DNA of 64,000 nucleotides from Aquiflexum lacus (GTDB taxonomy: Bacteria > Bacteroidota > Bacteroidia > Cytophagales > Cyclobacteriaceae), in the NCBI RefSeq assembly GCF_015476655.1, contig NZ_JABFHF010000018.1, forward strand, positions 1 to 64,000, given 5' to 3'. The first letter of the stretch is position 1. Every line of letters begins with the position of its first letter. Positions 1-8,303 of this stretch are shown one piece after another. The notes under the pieces are model-generated. The model was not told where the DNA came from. It made no database searches and saw only the letters and a program-made list of their open reading frames with translations. The position numbers and the translations under genes were made by a program.

Positions 1-430
1 AAGACTATAAAGAACTTTGCCTTGTCACCTCGACGTCAGGAGAGGTCTGCAGCCCGCCTTGATGTCATTTTCTTTTCTGTAAATGCGAAATTTTAATTAC
101 TACCATTGACATAAATCGGAGCAGCCCTACCTACGGCAGGCAGGCGTCATGCGACGCAGGAAGTATCTCCCGAGGTTCAGGAAATGATAAATTTTGAACA
201 TAAATAGAACCTTTAGAGATACCTCGTGCCTCGGCATGACGGATAACCTTATGTCATTACCTATTCTGAACATTTACAAAATGTTGGAAACTCGACAAGG
301 AGAAGCAAAATGCCAATAGCTATCCTTTTAAATTTGGAGAGCTTTTTAAAATACTTTGCCCATGTAAATGTCTTTATTCACACCATTTTGATTCTATCGA
401 AATCAGAGGCTTCAACCCTTAAAACAACCA
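1..430. repeat. Gene-free stretch with dispersed inverted-repeat elements
   Basis: No convincing gene lies here. Positions 14-48 hold a 35-base element that recurs inverted at 1497-1531 with 32 of 35 bases identical. Positions 146-169 and 216-240 form a second imperfect inverted pair (arms beginning GTCATGC and ending GTATCTC, three mismatches and one gap), separated by a 46-base loop. A short GC-rich CAGG/CCTG palindromic tract sits at about 128-145. The units look like the small hairpin-forming intergenic elements common in Bacteroidota genomes; that family statement is from general knowledge. I see no terminal repeats or transposase of an insertion sequence. Confidence 0.6.
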
Positions 431-853
431 TTACTCAACCGCCTTCACATTCACCGCTATATTCCCTTTCACTGCATTGGAATACATACAGTTTTTATGG
501 GCAAGGTTGGCCAATTTTTGGGCTTCTTCCAAAGAACCGGCCTGTGGAATTTTTACAAAAATATCAGCAGCCAATCCATAACCCCCACTTTCTGCTTCTC
601 CGCTGTGAACCTGAACAGTGATTTGCGCATCGTCGGTATTGATCCTTTTTGAAACAAATGCCAAGGCACCACCAAAACATGAAGCAAAAGCTGCTGCAAA
701 CAATTGTTCGGGATTGGTTTTTCCTCCTGTTCCTCCGATCTCTTTTGGCATGGCCAATTCCAAATCCAACATTCCATCATCTGTCTTTACATGACCAATC
801 CTTCCTCCTTGATTGGTTGCTGTAGCCGTATAACTTTTATTGATTTTTTCCAT
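431..853 (-). CDS. ohr: Organic hydroperoxide resistance protein Ohr (OsmC/Ohr family)
   Basis: A thiol peroxidase of the Ohr/OsmC fold, about 140 residues, the usual Ohr length. It reduces organic and lipid hydroperoxides in the cytoplasm, normally recycled through lipoylated proteins. Both redox cysteines are visible: the peroxidatic one in NPEQLFAAAFASCFGGAL (about residue 59) and the resolving one in HKNCMYSNA (about residue 121). The common form of the second motif has Pro after Cys; here it is Met. The gene starts 4 bases downstream of the MarR-type regulator on the same strand, the classic ohrR-ohr arrangement, so the two are probably cotranscribed. Assignment to Ohr rather than OsmC rests on length and the neighbouring regulator. 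Confidence 0.93.
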   Translation of the reverse strand: MEKINKSYTATATNQGGRIGHVKTDDGMLDLELAMPKEIGGTGGKTNPEQLFAAAFASCFGGALAFVSKRINTDDAQITVQVHSGEAESGGYGLAADIFVKIPQAGSLEEAQKLANLAHKNCMYSNAVKGNIAVNVKAVE

Positions 854-857
854 GATT

Positions 858-1292
858 TTAGCTCTTGTTCAAATCTTCAATCAAACGCTCCATGAGCATT
901 TTCAATTGATGAAACTCTTTATCTTCCCAAGTGTTAAAAAAATCCTTGATTTTTTCAGGAATCTCTTTGGCTTTGGACTGAAGGGACTTTCCGGGATAAG
1001 TCAGTTCAATCTCCACCTTTCTTTCATCGGTCTCACTTCGGACCCTTTTTACAAGGTTTACGGATTCAAGTCTTTTTAGTAATGGTGTTAATGTTCCTGA
1101 GTCCAACTGAAGTTTTTCCCCGATCTGTGAAACCATCTGACCATCTTTTTCCCAAAGTACCAACATGACCAAGTATTGCGGGTAGGTAAGTCCCAACTCC
1201 TCCAATGGTTCCCTGTAAGCCTGTGAGATAAGCCGGGAAGCTACATAAAACTGAAACCCGGGATCATTTTGAAGGGAAGGTTCATTATCCAT
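858..1292 (-). CDS. MarR-family regulator, OhrR-like but without cysteines
   Basis: A winged-helix MarR repressor of about 144 residues. The motifs LTYPQYLVMLVLWE and LDSGTLTPLLKRLE are typical of the OhrR branch, and ohr follows directly. In OhrR the peroxide-sensing cysteine sits in a segment of the form QLCFxLYxAS; the matching segment here reads DPGFQFYVAS, with Gly at that place, and the whole protein contains no cysteine. It therefore cannot sense peroxide by the known thiol route. The ATG at 1292 is preferred over an in-frame TTG at 1316, because the TTG lies inside a perfect palindrome that looks like an operator and the extra residues are not family-like. No strong Shine-Dalgarno sequence is visible. 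Confidence 0.87.
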   Translation of the reverse strand: MDNEPSLQNDPGFQFYVASRLISQAYREPLEELGLTYPQYLVMLVLWEKDGQMVSQIGEKLQLDSGTLTPLLKRLESVNLVKRVRSETDERKVEIELTYPGKSLQSKAKEIPEKIKDFFNTWEDKEFHQLKMLMERLIEDLNKS

Positions 1293-1304
1293 AAGAATAT
1301 TATT

Positions 1305-1318
1305 AATTGTCAACAATT
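1305..1318. promoter_or_regulatory. Candidate operator palindrome upstream of the MarR gene
   Basis: Fourteen bases form a perfect dyad, AATTGT and ACAATT separated by two bases, 12 bases upstream of the preferred ATG of the MarR gene. MarR-family repressors usually bind AT-rich palindromes over their own promoter, and ACAATT-type half-sites are known for OhrR. Autoregulation of the regulator-ohr pair through this site is inferred. Confidence 0.45.
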
Positions 1319-1449
1319 GAATTTATGAAAATAAAAATTAAGAATCAATGAATGAGGATGAAGTTGTGTGGAACAGATTTTTATAAGACAGACTTTGTTG
1401 CGAAGGAGGGGTATATTAATAAAACTGGTTGAATGTGAAAAAGGCTTCT

Positions 1450-1531
1450 CCTTGTCATTGGTACCGTGGGGAGAAATCTGCTAGCCTTATGGTTTTAGAC
1501 TTCTCCTGCCGTCGAAGTGACAAGGCAAAGT
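1450..1531. repeat. Imperfect hairpin element, inverted copy of the element at 14-48
   Basis: CCTTGTCA at 1450-1457 pairs with TGACAAGG at 1518-1525, and GAGAAATCT at 1471-1479 pairs with AGACTTCTC at 1497-1505 with one mismatch, giving a long imperfect stem-loop. The right arm, 1497-1531, is an inverted copy of 14-48. The element lies in the 306-base spacer (1293-1598) between the MarR gene and the thioredoxin lipoprotein gene; nothing else was recognised in that spacer apart from the palindrome at 1305-1318. Confidence 0.6.
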
Positions 1532-1598
1532 CATTTTCAATAGCGTGAGCTATTTCAATTTATTGCAACTGGAGTTAAATCTCCTTTTAATTTTCCAC

Positions 1599-2801
1599 TC
1601 AATAATACCTCCCAATCATCGGATGATCCACAATTGCCCTTTTCAATTCCAATGCTTTTATTTCCCCCATTATCTTATAGGCAATTTTTCCTCCGGGTTC
1701 GATCAATAGAGTAATGGGTAAACTCCCGTCCCATTCATTTCCCACCACATCAATGACTGCATATTTGTCTTCGGTATCTATCAGGTAGTTGGGTACTGCT
1801 GAATATTTGCTTTTAAGGAATTTCAGGACTTTTTCTTCTTGATTCGGATTGTCCATACTGAGAGATACAAACTGAAAATCCCTTCCTCCATACATCCTTT
1901 GAATCTCTATGAATTCGGGGTATTCCACTACACAGGGACCACACCATGTTGCCCAGAAATTGATCAGCAACAAGTTATCGGTTGGGTTTTTCAGTAGGTC
2001 GGCCAATCCTGAGGGGGATATTTTTTCGACTTCCACGAGCCTTTCTTTCCACTCTGCATTTACTTTTTTGGTGTATTCGTTTTTCCATGCCCATTTGGTC
2101 GAGCAGCCAAAGGCAGGTGTAATGGCTTTGTCAGCATCCAAAGGTTCTCCTGCCAAGGTCTTATCAATGGCCATTCTCAAATCCTCAGCATTTGCTGTTC
2201 CCGGTTTTTCAGAAGCATCCAAGCGGCCTGAATAGGTCAGTTTCCGGTCTTTGTCAAAGACGAAAACATGTGGTGTGGCCGTAGGCCCATAAGCCAAAGA
2301 ATATTCATGGATATCCCCATCATAGAGGTAGGGGAAATTATAGTTCATTTCTTCATACCTGATTTGCATGCTTTCAAAATCATCGTCTAAATCGGTGTAG
2401 CCCAATTCCTCAGGCAATATACCAATCGGGCTGTTGGGAGAAATACCCACAAAAGCGACTTTCTCTCCTGCATAATCATCGACAACATCATTGAACCGTT
2501 CTTCGTAAGCTTGTGCCGTGGGACAATGGTTGCAGGTAAAATAAACGACGAGGGCTTCTGAATCTTTAAAATCATCAATAGATACATATTTACCATCAAC
2601 ATTGGGAAGCTTGAAATAAGGTGCTTTGTCACCTATTTCTAATTTTCCCACAGGTTGTTCTGCCATTTCCTGCGGATTGGGAGTAAAGCCTTCTTCTGAA
2701 ATAGCTTCTTCTTCGATTTGATTTGAATTACCACACCCCCAAATAAACAAGCCCATGACTGTAAGCAGTAATGTGGATAAGTTTATATTTTTCATTTTCA
2801 T
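1599..2801 (-). CDS. Lipoprotein with two thioredoxin-fold domains (redoxin plus TlpA-like)
   Basis: About 400 residues with an N-terminal membrane-targeting segment ending GLFIWGC, so probably a lipoprotein facing the periplasm. The first domain (about 55-245) is an AhpC/TSA-like redoxin with the motif CNHCP; it ends in a GCSTKW segment. The second domain (about 265-400) is TlpA/ResA-like with WATWCGPC. Two CXXC sites suggest a thiol-disulfide relay, but the substrate is unknown. The same two modules occur as separate adjacent genes at 40435-41556, whose redoxin carries CNTCP and a matching GCTIKW end. It lies 38 bases downstream of the TIM-barrel isomerase gene and may be the last gene of that operon. 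Confidence 0.85.
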   Translation of the reverse strand: MKMKNINLSTLLLTVMGLFIWGCGNSNQIEEEAISEEGFTPNPQEMAEQPVGKLEIGDKAPYFKLPNVDGKYVSIDDFKDSEALVVYFTCNHCPTAQAYEERFNDVVDDYAGEKVAFVGISPNSPIGILPEELGYTDLDDDFESMQIRYEEMNYNFPYLYDGDIHEYSLAYGPTATPHVFVFDKDRKLTYSGRLDASEKPGTANAEDLRMAIDKTLAGEPLDADKAITPAFGCSTKWAWKNEYTKKVNAEWKERLVEVEKISPSGLADLLKNPTDNLLLINFWATWCGPCVVEYPEFIEIQRMYGGRDFQFVSLSMDNPNQEEKVLKFLKSKYSAVPNYLIDTEDKYAVIDVVGNEWDGSLPITLLIEPGGKIAYKIMGEIKALELKRAIVDHPMIGRYY

Positions 2802-2839
2802 CTTGTTTTGGGTTAGGTAAATTATTTTATGAGAATCTT

Positions 2840-3706
2840 CTATTTCACATAATTGGCCTTGTTGAGGTAGTCAAAACTTTGTTTTACACTTTCTATGGGT
2901 TCAAAATTATACCTTTCTACTTCCACAAAGTAATCTTTCATTCCTTGCTTATAGGCAGCTTCAAAAATGCGCTCAAAGTCCAAAGTGCCACTTGCACCGA
3001 TTTCTTCTTCATCTTTGATGTGGAGAACAGGGAATCTGCCCGGATATTTTTGAAGGAAATCAACAGGGTCCTGTCCGCCTTTTTGAGACCAATACACGTC
3101 AAGTTCATAACATACCAATTTGGGGTCGGTATTTTCAATCATGAAATCCATCATCATTTTTCCTTCTATATTTTCAAACTCCCGCGCATGGTTATGAAAT
3201 CCGAACATCATTCCGGATTTTTTGGCCACCTCGCCAATGGCATTGTAATAGTCGCACCAAACTTTTAATTCATCCAAGGTTTTTGGAATTGGCATGGACG
3301 GTTTGATGATATATTTTGCGCCCATCTTTTTATGGTCCGAAACGGCCTGCTTCCACCAATCCATGGCTTCGTCTTTTTTAGCCGGGTCATAATCTCTTGG
3401 CCCTCCAATATGGGCGCTTTTGAGTTTCATTCCCAAATCTTCAATATACCTTCTGAAAAAGAGCGGCTCCATTTCATAAACTTTTCCATCAGTGTAGTTG
3501 GCAGTTTCCAGACTTTTATACCCGATGGAAGACACAAGCCTCAAAGTATTTTGGGGATCCACTTTCATGTCCTCCCTTAGGGAATACAACTGAAGACCTA
3601 TAGGCATTTTTTTGGCAGGTACTCCAGCCATTAATTCATTTGGTTTTAGAATAGTACCCAAAGCCAAGGCTCCGGTAAGCTTCAAAAATTCTCTTCTCTG
3701 GTTCAT
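2840..3706 (-). CDS. Tat-type sugar phosphate isomerase/epimerase (xylose isomerase-like TIM barrel)
   Basis: About 288 residues. The N-terminus has an RR signal (NQRREFLKLTG followed by a hydrophobic stretch and AGVPA), so export by Tat is likely. The body is an AP-endonuclease-2/xylose-isomerase-like TIM barrel: IGLQLYSLRE near the start, FGFHNHAREFE in the middle, CYELDVYWSQKGG and VLHIKDEEE toward the end, supplying the Glu, His and Asp metal ligands usual in the family. It starts 11 bases after the Gfo/Idh/MocA gene, so the two are probably translated from one message. The exact sugar is unknown; members act as epimerases, isomerases or lyases on sugars, cyclitols and 3-keto sugars. Confidence 0.88.
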   Translation of the reverse strand: MNQRREFLKLTGALALGTILKPNELMAGVPAKKMPIGLQLYSLREDMKVDPQNTLRLVSSIGYKSLETANYTDGKVYEMEPLFFRRYIEDLGMKLKSAHIGGPRDYDPAKKDEAMDWWKQAVSDHKKMGAKYIIKPSMPIPKTLDELKVWCDYYNAIGEVAKKSGMMFGFHNHAREFENIEGKMMMDFMIENTDPKLVCYELDVYWSQKGGQDPVDFLQKYPGRFPVLHIKDEEEIGASGTLDFERIFEAAYKQGMKDYFVEVERYNFEPIESVKQSFDYLNKANYVK

Positions 3707-3717
3707 AGTTATCTGGT

Positions 3718-5025
3718 TTAGAGTTTGTATCCGTTTTCGTAGTTATAATGTAATTTAGAAGCAGCTTCCCAATCATTTGGGAAAGTTTGGCTGATGGGGT
3801 CCCAATCTAAGGGCCTACCGAGTTCATCGGCAATGTTACCTATAGTACAGACCACACAAGTGCTATGACCTATTTCAACAGGTACTATAGGATCTTTTCT
3901 TTTCACCACTGAATCAATAAAATCCCAATAATGTGGAGGGTATCCTAAATTTGGCCTTTCCATGGTGGGTTTTAGGCTTTTATCCGAGGAATCAAAATTC
4001 CCTCTAGAAACTTTGATCCAGCCATTTTCTCCAATAAACTTAACACCTTGTCTGCCTTCTTCAAAAGGTCCAACAATCATTTCTGTTCCATTTTCATAAA
4101 GGTATTTCAATGGATTTCCGGCATTTTTAGGAATGACTTTCACAGGTCCGCTTCTGTCCATTCCCAAACCCCATTGGGCAATATCAAACATATGTGCACC
4201 CCAATCAGTCATGTAGCCTCCACCTGTTTCCTGGTAATATCTCCAAGCAGCCCAAGATTTCTCGTTTTCTTCTGGGCTCAAAGAAATTGAGGGATTGAGT
4301 TTTTCGTTGAAAACAATTTTTGGCAGTGGTCCAATCCAAGCCTCCCAATCTAATCCATTTGGAATTGGCTGAGCTTCCAAGTCATAGGGAGCGGGATGTT
4401 CGGGTTGTCCTACATGAACCAAAACCTGTTTGATTTTACCTAATCTTCCTTTTTGTACCATCCTAGCAGCATGCTGGAAGTTGAGGTCCGAACGCTGTTG
4501 GCTTCCTACGGCCAACACAATGCCATTATGTCGAACGGCTTTTACGAGTTCTTGCCCTTCCTTGATGGTTAGCGTCAGAGGTTTTTCCAAATAGACATCT
4601 TTGCCAGCTTTGCAGGCATCTATTGCCATCAGGGCATGCCAATGGTCGGGAGAGGCTATGACCACAGCATCGATATCCGGCCGTGCTAAAAGCTCTTTGT
4701 AATCTTTGTATAGATCTACTTTTATGATAGGCTTACCAAGTTCATTGCTGATCTTTTCGGCCCGTAATCTAAACCGATCTCTTTTTATTTCATAGACATC
4801 TGCACAAGCCAGAACTTCGACTCCAGGAATTTTCATCATACCGTTCAATATTCCCATAGCTTGTCTCCCCACACCTATAAATCCCAAGCGGATTTGATGA
4901 ATATCTTCGGCAATAGAAAACTGAGGGTTATTTGCAAAAGCTGTTTTAGGTAGGAATGAAAGTCCTGTGGCACTGAGTAGAGAGGTTCCCAAGAATTTTC
5001 TTCTGGAAAAAATGTTCTTTTTCAT
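3718..5025 (-). CDS. Gfo/Idh/MocA family oxidoreductase with RR signal peptide
   Basis: About 435 residues. FSRRKFLGTS plus a hydrophobic stretch forms a Tat-like signal. A Rossmann domain follows, with RLGFIGVGRQAMG as nucleotide-binding loop and YLEKPLTL as the family EKP motif carrying the catalytic lysine. The C-terminal half is the usual alpha/beta substrate domain. Long, exported Gfo/Idh proteins of this kind are abundant in Bacteroidota and often carry a tightly bound NAD, acting on sugars or glycosides. First gene of a likely operon with the TIM-barrel isomerase and possibly the thioredoxin-fold lipoprotein. Substrate unknown. Confidence 0.9.
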   Translation of the reverse strand: MKKNIFSRRKFLGTSLLSATGLSFLPKTAFANNPQFSIAEDIHQIRLGFIGVGRQAMGILNGMMKIPGVEVLACADVYEIKRDRFRLRAEKISNELGKPIIKVDLYKDYKELLARPDIDAVVIASPDHWHALMAIDACKAGKDVYLEKPLTLTIKEGQELVKAVRHNGIVLAVGSQQRSDLNFQHAARMVQKGRLGKIKQVLVHVGQPEHPAPYDLEAQPIPNGLDWEAWIGPLPKIVFNEKLNPSISLSPEENEKSWAAWRYYQETGGGYMTDWGAHMFDIAQWGLGMDRSGPVKVIPKNAGNPLKYLYENGTEMIVGPFEEGRQGVKFIGENGWIKVSRGNFDSSDKSLKPTMERPNLGYPPHYWDFIDSVVKRKDPIVPVEIGHSTCVVCTIGNIADELGRPLDWDPISQTFPNDWEAASKLHYNYENGYKL

Positions 5026-5219
5026 ACTAAATTGGGTTTAGGTTTATTGTTAATATCAGGCTCTTGAAATTTGCGTAAAGTGTTCGATTATTTGCAACTC
5101 TAGGATAAGTTCAGTATAATAATAATCTAATTTGATCTTTGATAAAAGTTAAAATTCGTAAAAGTCGCCTAAGTCCATCTCTAGTTTGATAAAAGGCCCT
5201 AATCTTTATTTGTAAGGTA

Positions 5220-6125
5220 ATGAAAAATAAACCCAAAATTCTTGTCATTGGTAGTGCCAATATGGACATGGTCATCAAAACGGATCATTTTCCGGCACCG
5301 GGTGAAACGATGATTGGAGGGGAATTTTCTCTAATCCCTGGCGGTAAAGGAGCCAATCAAGCGGTGGCTGCAGCAAGATTGGGTGGAGAGGTAAGTTTTT
5401 TGGCACAGTTGGGTGATGATGTTTTTGGTGCACAGAATTTGGAAAATTATCGAAAGGAGGGAATCAATACTGCTTTCATAAAGCTTAATTCAAACAAGCC
5501 TTCAGGAGTTGCCCTGATTACTGTGGATAAGTCGGGAGAAAACACCATCATTGTTGCCCCGGGGGCGAATGAGGCGATTTCTGTGGATGACATCCACAAG
5601 GCAAGAGAAATAATTGAAGCAGCGGATGTGATTTTGGTCCAATTGGAAATCCAACTTTCTGTGGTATTTGAGGCTTGTAAACTGGCTTCGGGTCTTGGGA
5701 AAAAAATCATTTTGAATCCGGCCCCAGCGGCAGTACTTCAGCCGGAAATATTTCAGTATCTTTTTTTGATAACGCCCAATGAAACAGAATCCGAACAATT
5801 GACAGGTGTAAAAGTAGTTGATGAAAAAACTGCTGAAGTTGCCTCTGAAATACTTTTGGCAAAAGGAGTCCAAAATGTGATCATTACATTGGGTGCACAA
5901 GGTGCATATGTCCATACAAACGAATTTAGGGGACTCATCCCGACAAAGAAAGTTGTAGCCTTGGACACCACTGCTGCCGGCGATACTTTTAATGGTGCTT
6001 TGGCATTGGCTTTAGTTAATGGGGGAGGAATAAAAGAGGCTGTTGATTTTGCCCTAAAAGCAGCGACCATGTCTGTTACAAAAATGGGTGCGCAAAGTTC
6101 TATACCCTATTTGAAGGATTTATAA
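5220..6125 (+). CDS. rbsK: Ribokinase (PfkB family)
   Basis: A cytoplasmic carbohydrate kinase of 301 residues, normal ribokinase length, phosphorylating D-ribose to ribose 5-phosphate with ATP. Diagnostic pieces are GSANMDMV at the N-terminus, the substrate loop PGGKGANQAVAAARLGG (about residues 40-55), and the PfkB signature TTAAGDTFNGALALAL near residue 250, whose Asp is the catalytic base. The neighbours, a nucleoside hydrolase and a GRP-type sugar transporter on the same strand, fit a supply of free ribose from nucleosides. About 174 bases separate it from the nucleoside hydrolase gene, so a separate promoter there is possible. Confidence 0.93.
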   Translation: MKNKPKILVIGSANMDMVIKTDHFPAPGETMIGGEFSLIPGGKGANQAVAAARLGGEVSFLAQLGDDVFGAQNLENYRKEGINTAFIKLNSNKPSGVALITVDKSGENTIIVAPGANEAISVDDIHKAREIIEAADVILVQLEIQLSVVFEACKLASGLGKKIILNPAPAAVLQPEIFQYLFLITPNETESEQLTGVKVVDEKTAEVASEILLAKGVQNVIITLGAQGAYVHTNEFRGLIPTKKVVALDTTAAGDTFNGALALALVNGGGIKEAVDFALKAATMSVTKMGAQSSIPYLKDL

Positions 6126-6299
6126 GGTCTCGAAAATTTGACTGAATATTGTCAGAAGTCATTCGATATTGATTGATATAAAGTTGATATTGGGATATTG
6201 TGTGATAATTCTATTGTAGATTTTATTCAATATATCCCCAAATGTGAGATACTTGATATTCATTGAAAATTAAAGAATTCCATAAAAACCCATAAAACC

Positions 6300-7301
6300 A
6301 TGAAAACCATTATTTTCAGACTGATTTTATTGATCATCATTTCCCCCATACTTTTTTCCTGTAATCAACCGGACAAAGTCAGAATAATATTCGATACCGA
6401 CGCCAATAATGAATTGGACGATCAATTTGCCCTGATGTACCTTTTGGCCAATGGCAGCAGTTTTGATGTGGAGGGGGTCACCGTCAATGCTACCAAAAGT
6501 GGTGGAGATATCAGGGAACATTATGACGAAGCCCAAAGAGTCATGCAATTGGCATTCTCTTATGACAAAGTTCCATTGTTTAAGGGGGCAGATGGATCGT
6601 TTGAAGAAATCAGTTCAACCTTGGATGATGCCAATTACGATGGAAAAGCTGCGGTAGATTTTATTGTGAAAGAAGCCAATGAAAGGAATAGGAATGATTT
6701 GGTAGTCTTGGCTGTGGGTAAATTGACCAATGTGGCATTGGCCTTGAAAAAAGATCCATCTATTGCTTCAAAAATGAAGGTTGTTTGGTTGGGTTCCAAT
6801 TATCCCAAACCTGGAGAATACAATCAGGATAACGATACTGTTTCCATGAATTATATTCTGAATACAAAAGTACCCTTTGAAATGGTCACCGTCCGCTACG
6901 GAGAACCCTCCGGTACAGACGCAGTCAGGGTGACGCAAGCAGAGATCAATACACGTATGCCAGGCATGGGTCCAAAAACAACTAAGCCTATTACCGGAAG
7001 ACATGGTGGTGAGTTTACAACATTTGGGGATTATGCGGTGAGTTTGTTTGAGCACATTGATTACCATGGAGATCCACCATCAAGAGCTTTATTTGATTTG
7101 GTGTCAGTTGCCATTTTGAAGAACCCAAATTGGGGAGAAATAAAGGAAATTCCTGCACCGATTTTGATTGACAATCAATGGGTAGAAAGACCGGAAAATT
7201 CCCGGAAAATTGCCCTTTGGGAAAATTTTAACAGGGATGCTGTTATCAATGATTTTTATCTTTCCCTTTCCAATTACCGTATAGTCAAACCCAAACTATA
7301 A
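6300..7301 (+). CDS. Lipoprotein nucleoside hydrolase (IunH family)
   Basis: About 333 residues, family length plus a leader. The leader ends LFSCNQ, a lipobox-like site, so the enzyme should sit in the periplasm or on the outer membrane rather than in the cytoplasm. The calcium-binding and catalytic signature is clear as IIFDTDANNELDDQFAL (about residues 29-45). IunH-family enzymes split the N-glycosidic bond of nucleosides to give free base and ribose. The gene is followed after three bases by the GRP transporter gene, which strongly suggests that released ribose is imported by it and phosphorylated by the upstream ribokinase. Base preference cannot be read from sequence. Confidence 0.9.
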   Translation: MKTIIFRLILLIIISPILFSCNQPDKVRIIFDTDANNELDDQFALMYLLANGSSFDVEGVTVNATKSGGDIREHYDEAQRVMQLAFSYDKVPLFKGADGSFEEISSTLDDANYDGKAAVDFIVKEANERNRNDLVVLAVGKLTNVALALKKDPSIASKMKVVWLGSNYPKPGEYNQDNDTVSMNYILNTKVPFEMVTVRYGEPSGTDAVRVTQAEINTRMPGMGPKTTKPITGRHGGEFTTFGDYAVSLFEHIDYHGDPPSRALFDLVSVAILKNPNWGEIKEIPAPILIDNQWVERPENSRKIALWENFNRDAVINDFYLSLSNYRIVKPKL

Positions 7302-7304
7302 GCC

Positions 7305-8303
7305 ATGTATATTATTGAATCCTATTCTTTGGCCGTCATATTCTGTGTCATTACCATGTTATGCTGGGGTTCATGGGCCAATACCCAAAAGCTTGCAGGA
7401 AGCAAGTGGAGGTTTGAACTTTTTTACTGGGATTATGTAATCGGGATAGTGGTGTTGGCATTGATTTTTGGATATACTCTTGGAAGCAACGGTGAATACG
7501 GCAGGAGTTTTTCGGAAGATCTGTTTCAGGCAAGCAGCAAAAATTATGGTTTGGCGTTAATTGGTGGGATAATTTTCAATCTGGCCAATATTCTTATCGT
7601 AGCAGCGATTGCCTATGCAGGGATGTCTGTGGCTTTTCCTGTGGGTATTGGGTTGGCATTGGTACTAGGTGTTCTCGTGAATTATATTTCAACTCAAAAA
7701 GGAGATCCGATTTTACTGTTTATTGGTGTTGCTTTGGTGGCAGTTGCAATAGTTCTTGATGCCTTGGCGTACCAGAAACTTGCCAAGTCCAACCAAAAAA
7801 ACCCCAAGGTGGGATTGGCATTGGCCTTGGTCGGAGGTTTTCTGATGTCATTTTTCTATTTCTTTGTTGCCCAGTCCATGTCTTTGGATTTTTCCAGTCC
7901 TGAAGGGGGAAAATTCACTCCTTATGGGGCAGTATTCGTATTTTCAATTGGAATCCTACTAAGCAATTTTGTTTTCAATACCATTTTGATGAAGAAGCCT
8001 ATTGAAGGGAATCCACTTTCGGGTGCGGATTATTTTGCAGGCAAACCATGGGTTCATCTTGTTGGCATTTTAGGAGGAATCATTTGGTGTGTGGGGATGT
8101 CATTCAGTATCCTTGCCGCCGAGAAAGCCGGACCTGCCATCTCCTACGGATTGGGTCAGGGGGCTACGATGATTGCTGCTTTCTGGGGAGTGTTTATCTG
8201 GCGGGAATTCAAAAATGCTCCCAAAGACACCCATGTCCTGATTGGCGGTATGTTTTTGCTGTTTGTATTGGGTTTGGGCTTGATTGTTTATGCGGGGGTT
8301 TAG
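7305..8303 (+). CDS. GRP/RhaT-type sugar permease, probable ribose importer
   Basis: A very hydrophobic protein of 332 residues with about ten transmembrane segments, resembling the glucose/ribose transporter (GRP, RbsU-like) and L-rhamnose symporter branch of the drug/metabolite transporter superfamily. Family-like pieces include LCWGSWANTQKLAG near the start, AYAGMSVAFPVGIGLA, and GPAISYGLGQGATMIAAFWGVF near the end. It starts three bases after the nucleoside hydrolase stop. Ribose as substrate is inferred from flanking genes. Its stop codon overlaps the convergent ATPase gene by four bases (8300-8303). Confidence 0.85.
   Translation: MYIIESYSLAVIFCVITMLCWGSWANTQKLAGSKWRFELFYWDYVIGIVVLALIFGYTLGSNGEYGRSFSEDLFQASSKNYGLALIGGIIFNLANILIVAAIAYAGMSVAFPVGIGLALVLGVLVNYISTQKGDPILLFIGVALVAVAIVLDALAYQKLAKSNQKNPKVGLALALVGGFLMSFFYFFVAQSMSLDFSSPEGGKFTPYGAVFVFSIGILLSNFVFNTILMKKPIEGNPLSGADYFAGKPWVHLVGILGGIIWCVGMSFSILAAEKAGPAISYGLGQGATMIAAFWGVFIWREFKNAPKDTHVLIGGMFLLFVLGLGLIVYAGV

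Noticed and set aside
310-621. A 103-codon plus-strand frame near the window start
   Set aside because: It runs antisense through the clearly identified ohr gene, has no family features and begins in the repeat-bearing spacer.
1293-1316. TTG start giving a longer MarR protein
   Set aside because: The TTG lies inside a perfect palindrome that looks like an operator, and the eight added residues are not family-like; the ATG at 1292 fits better.
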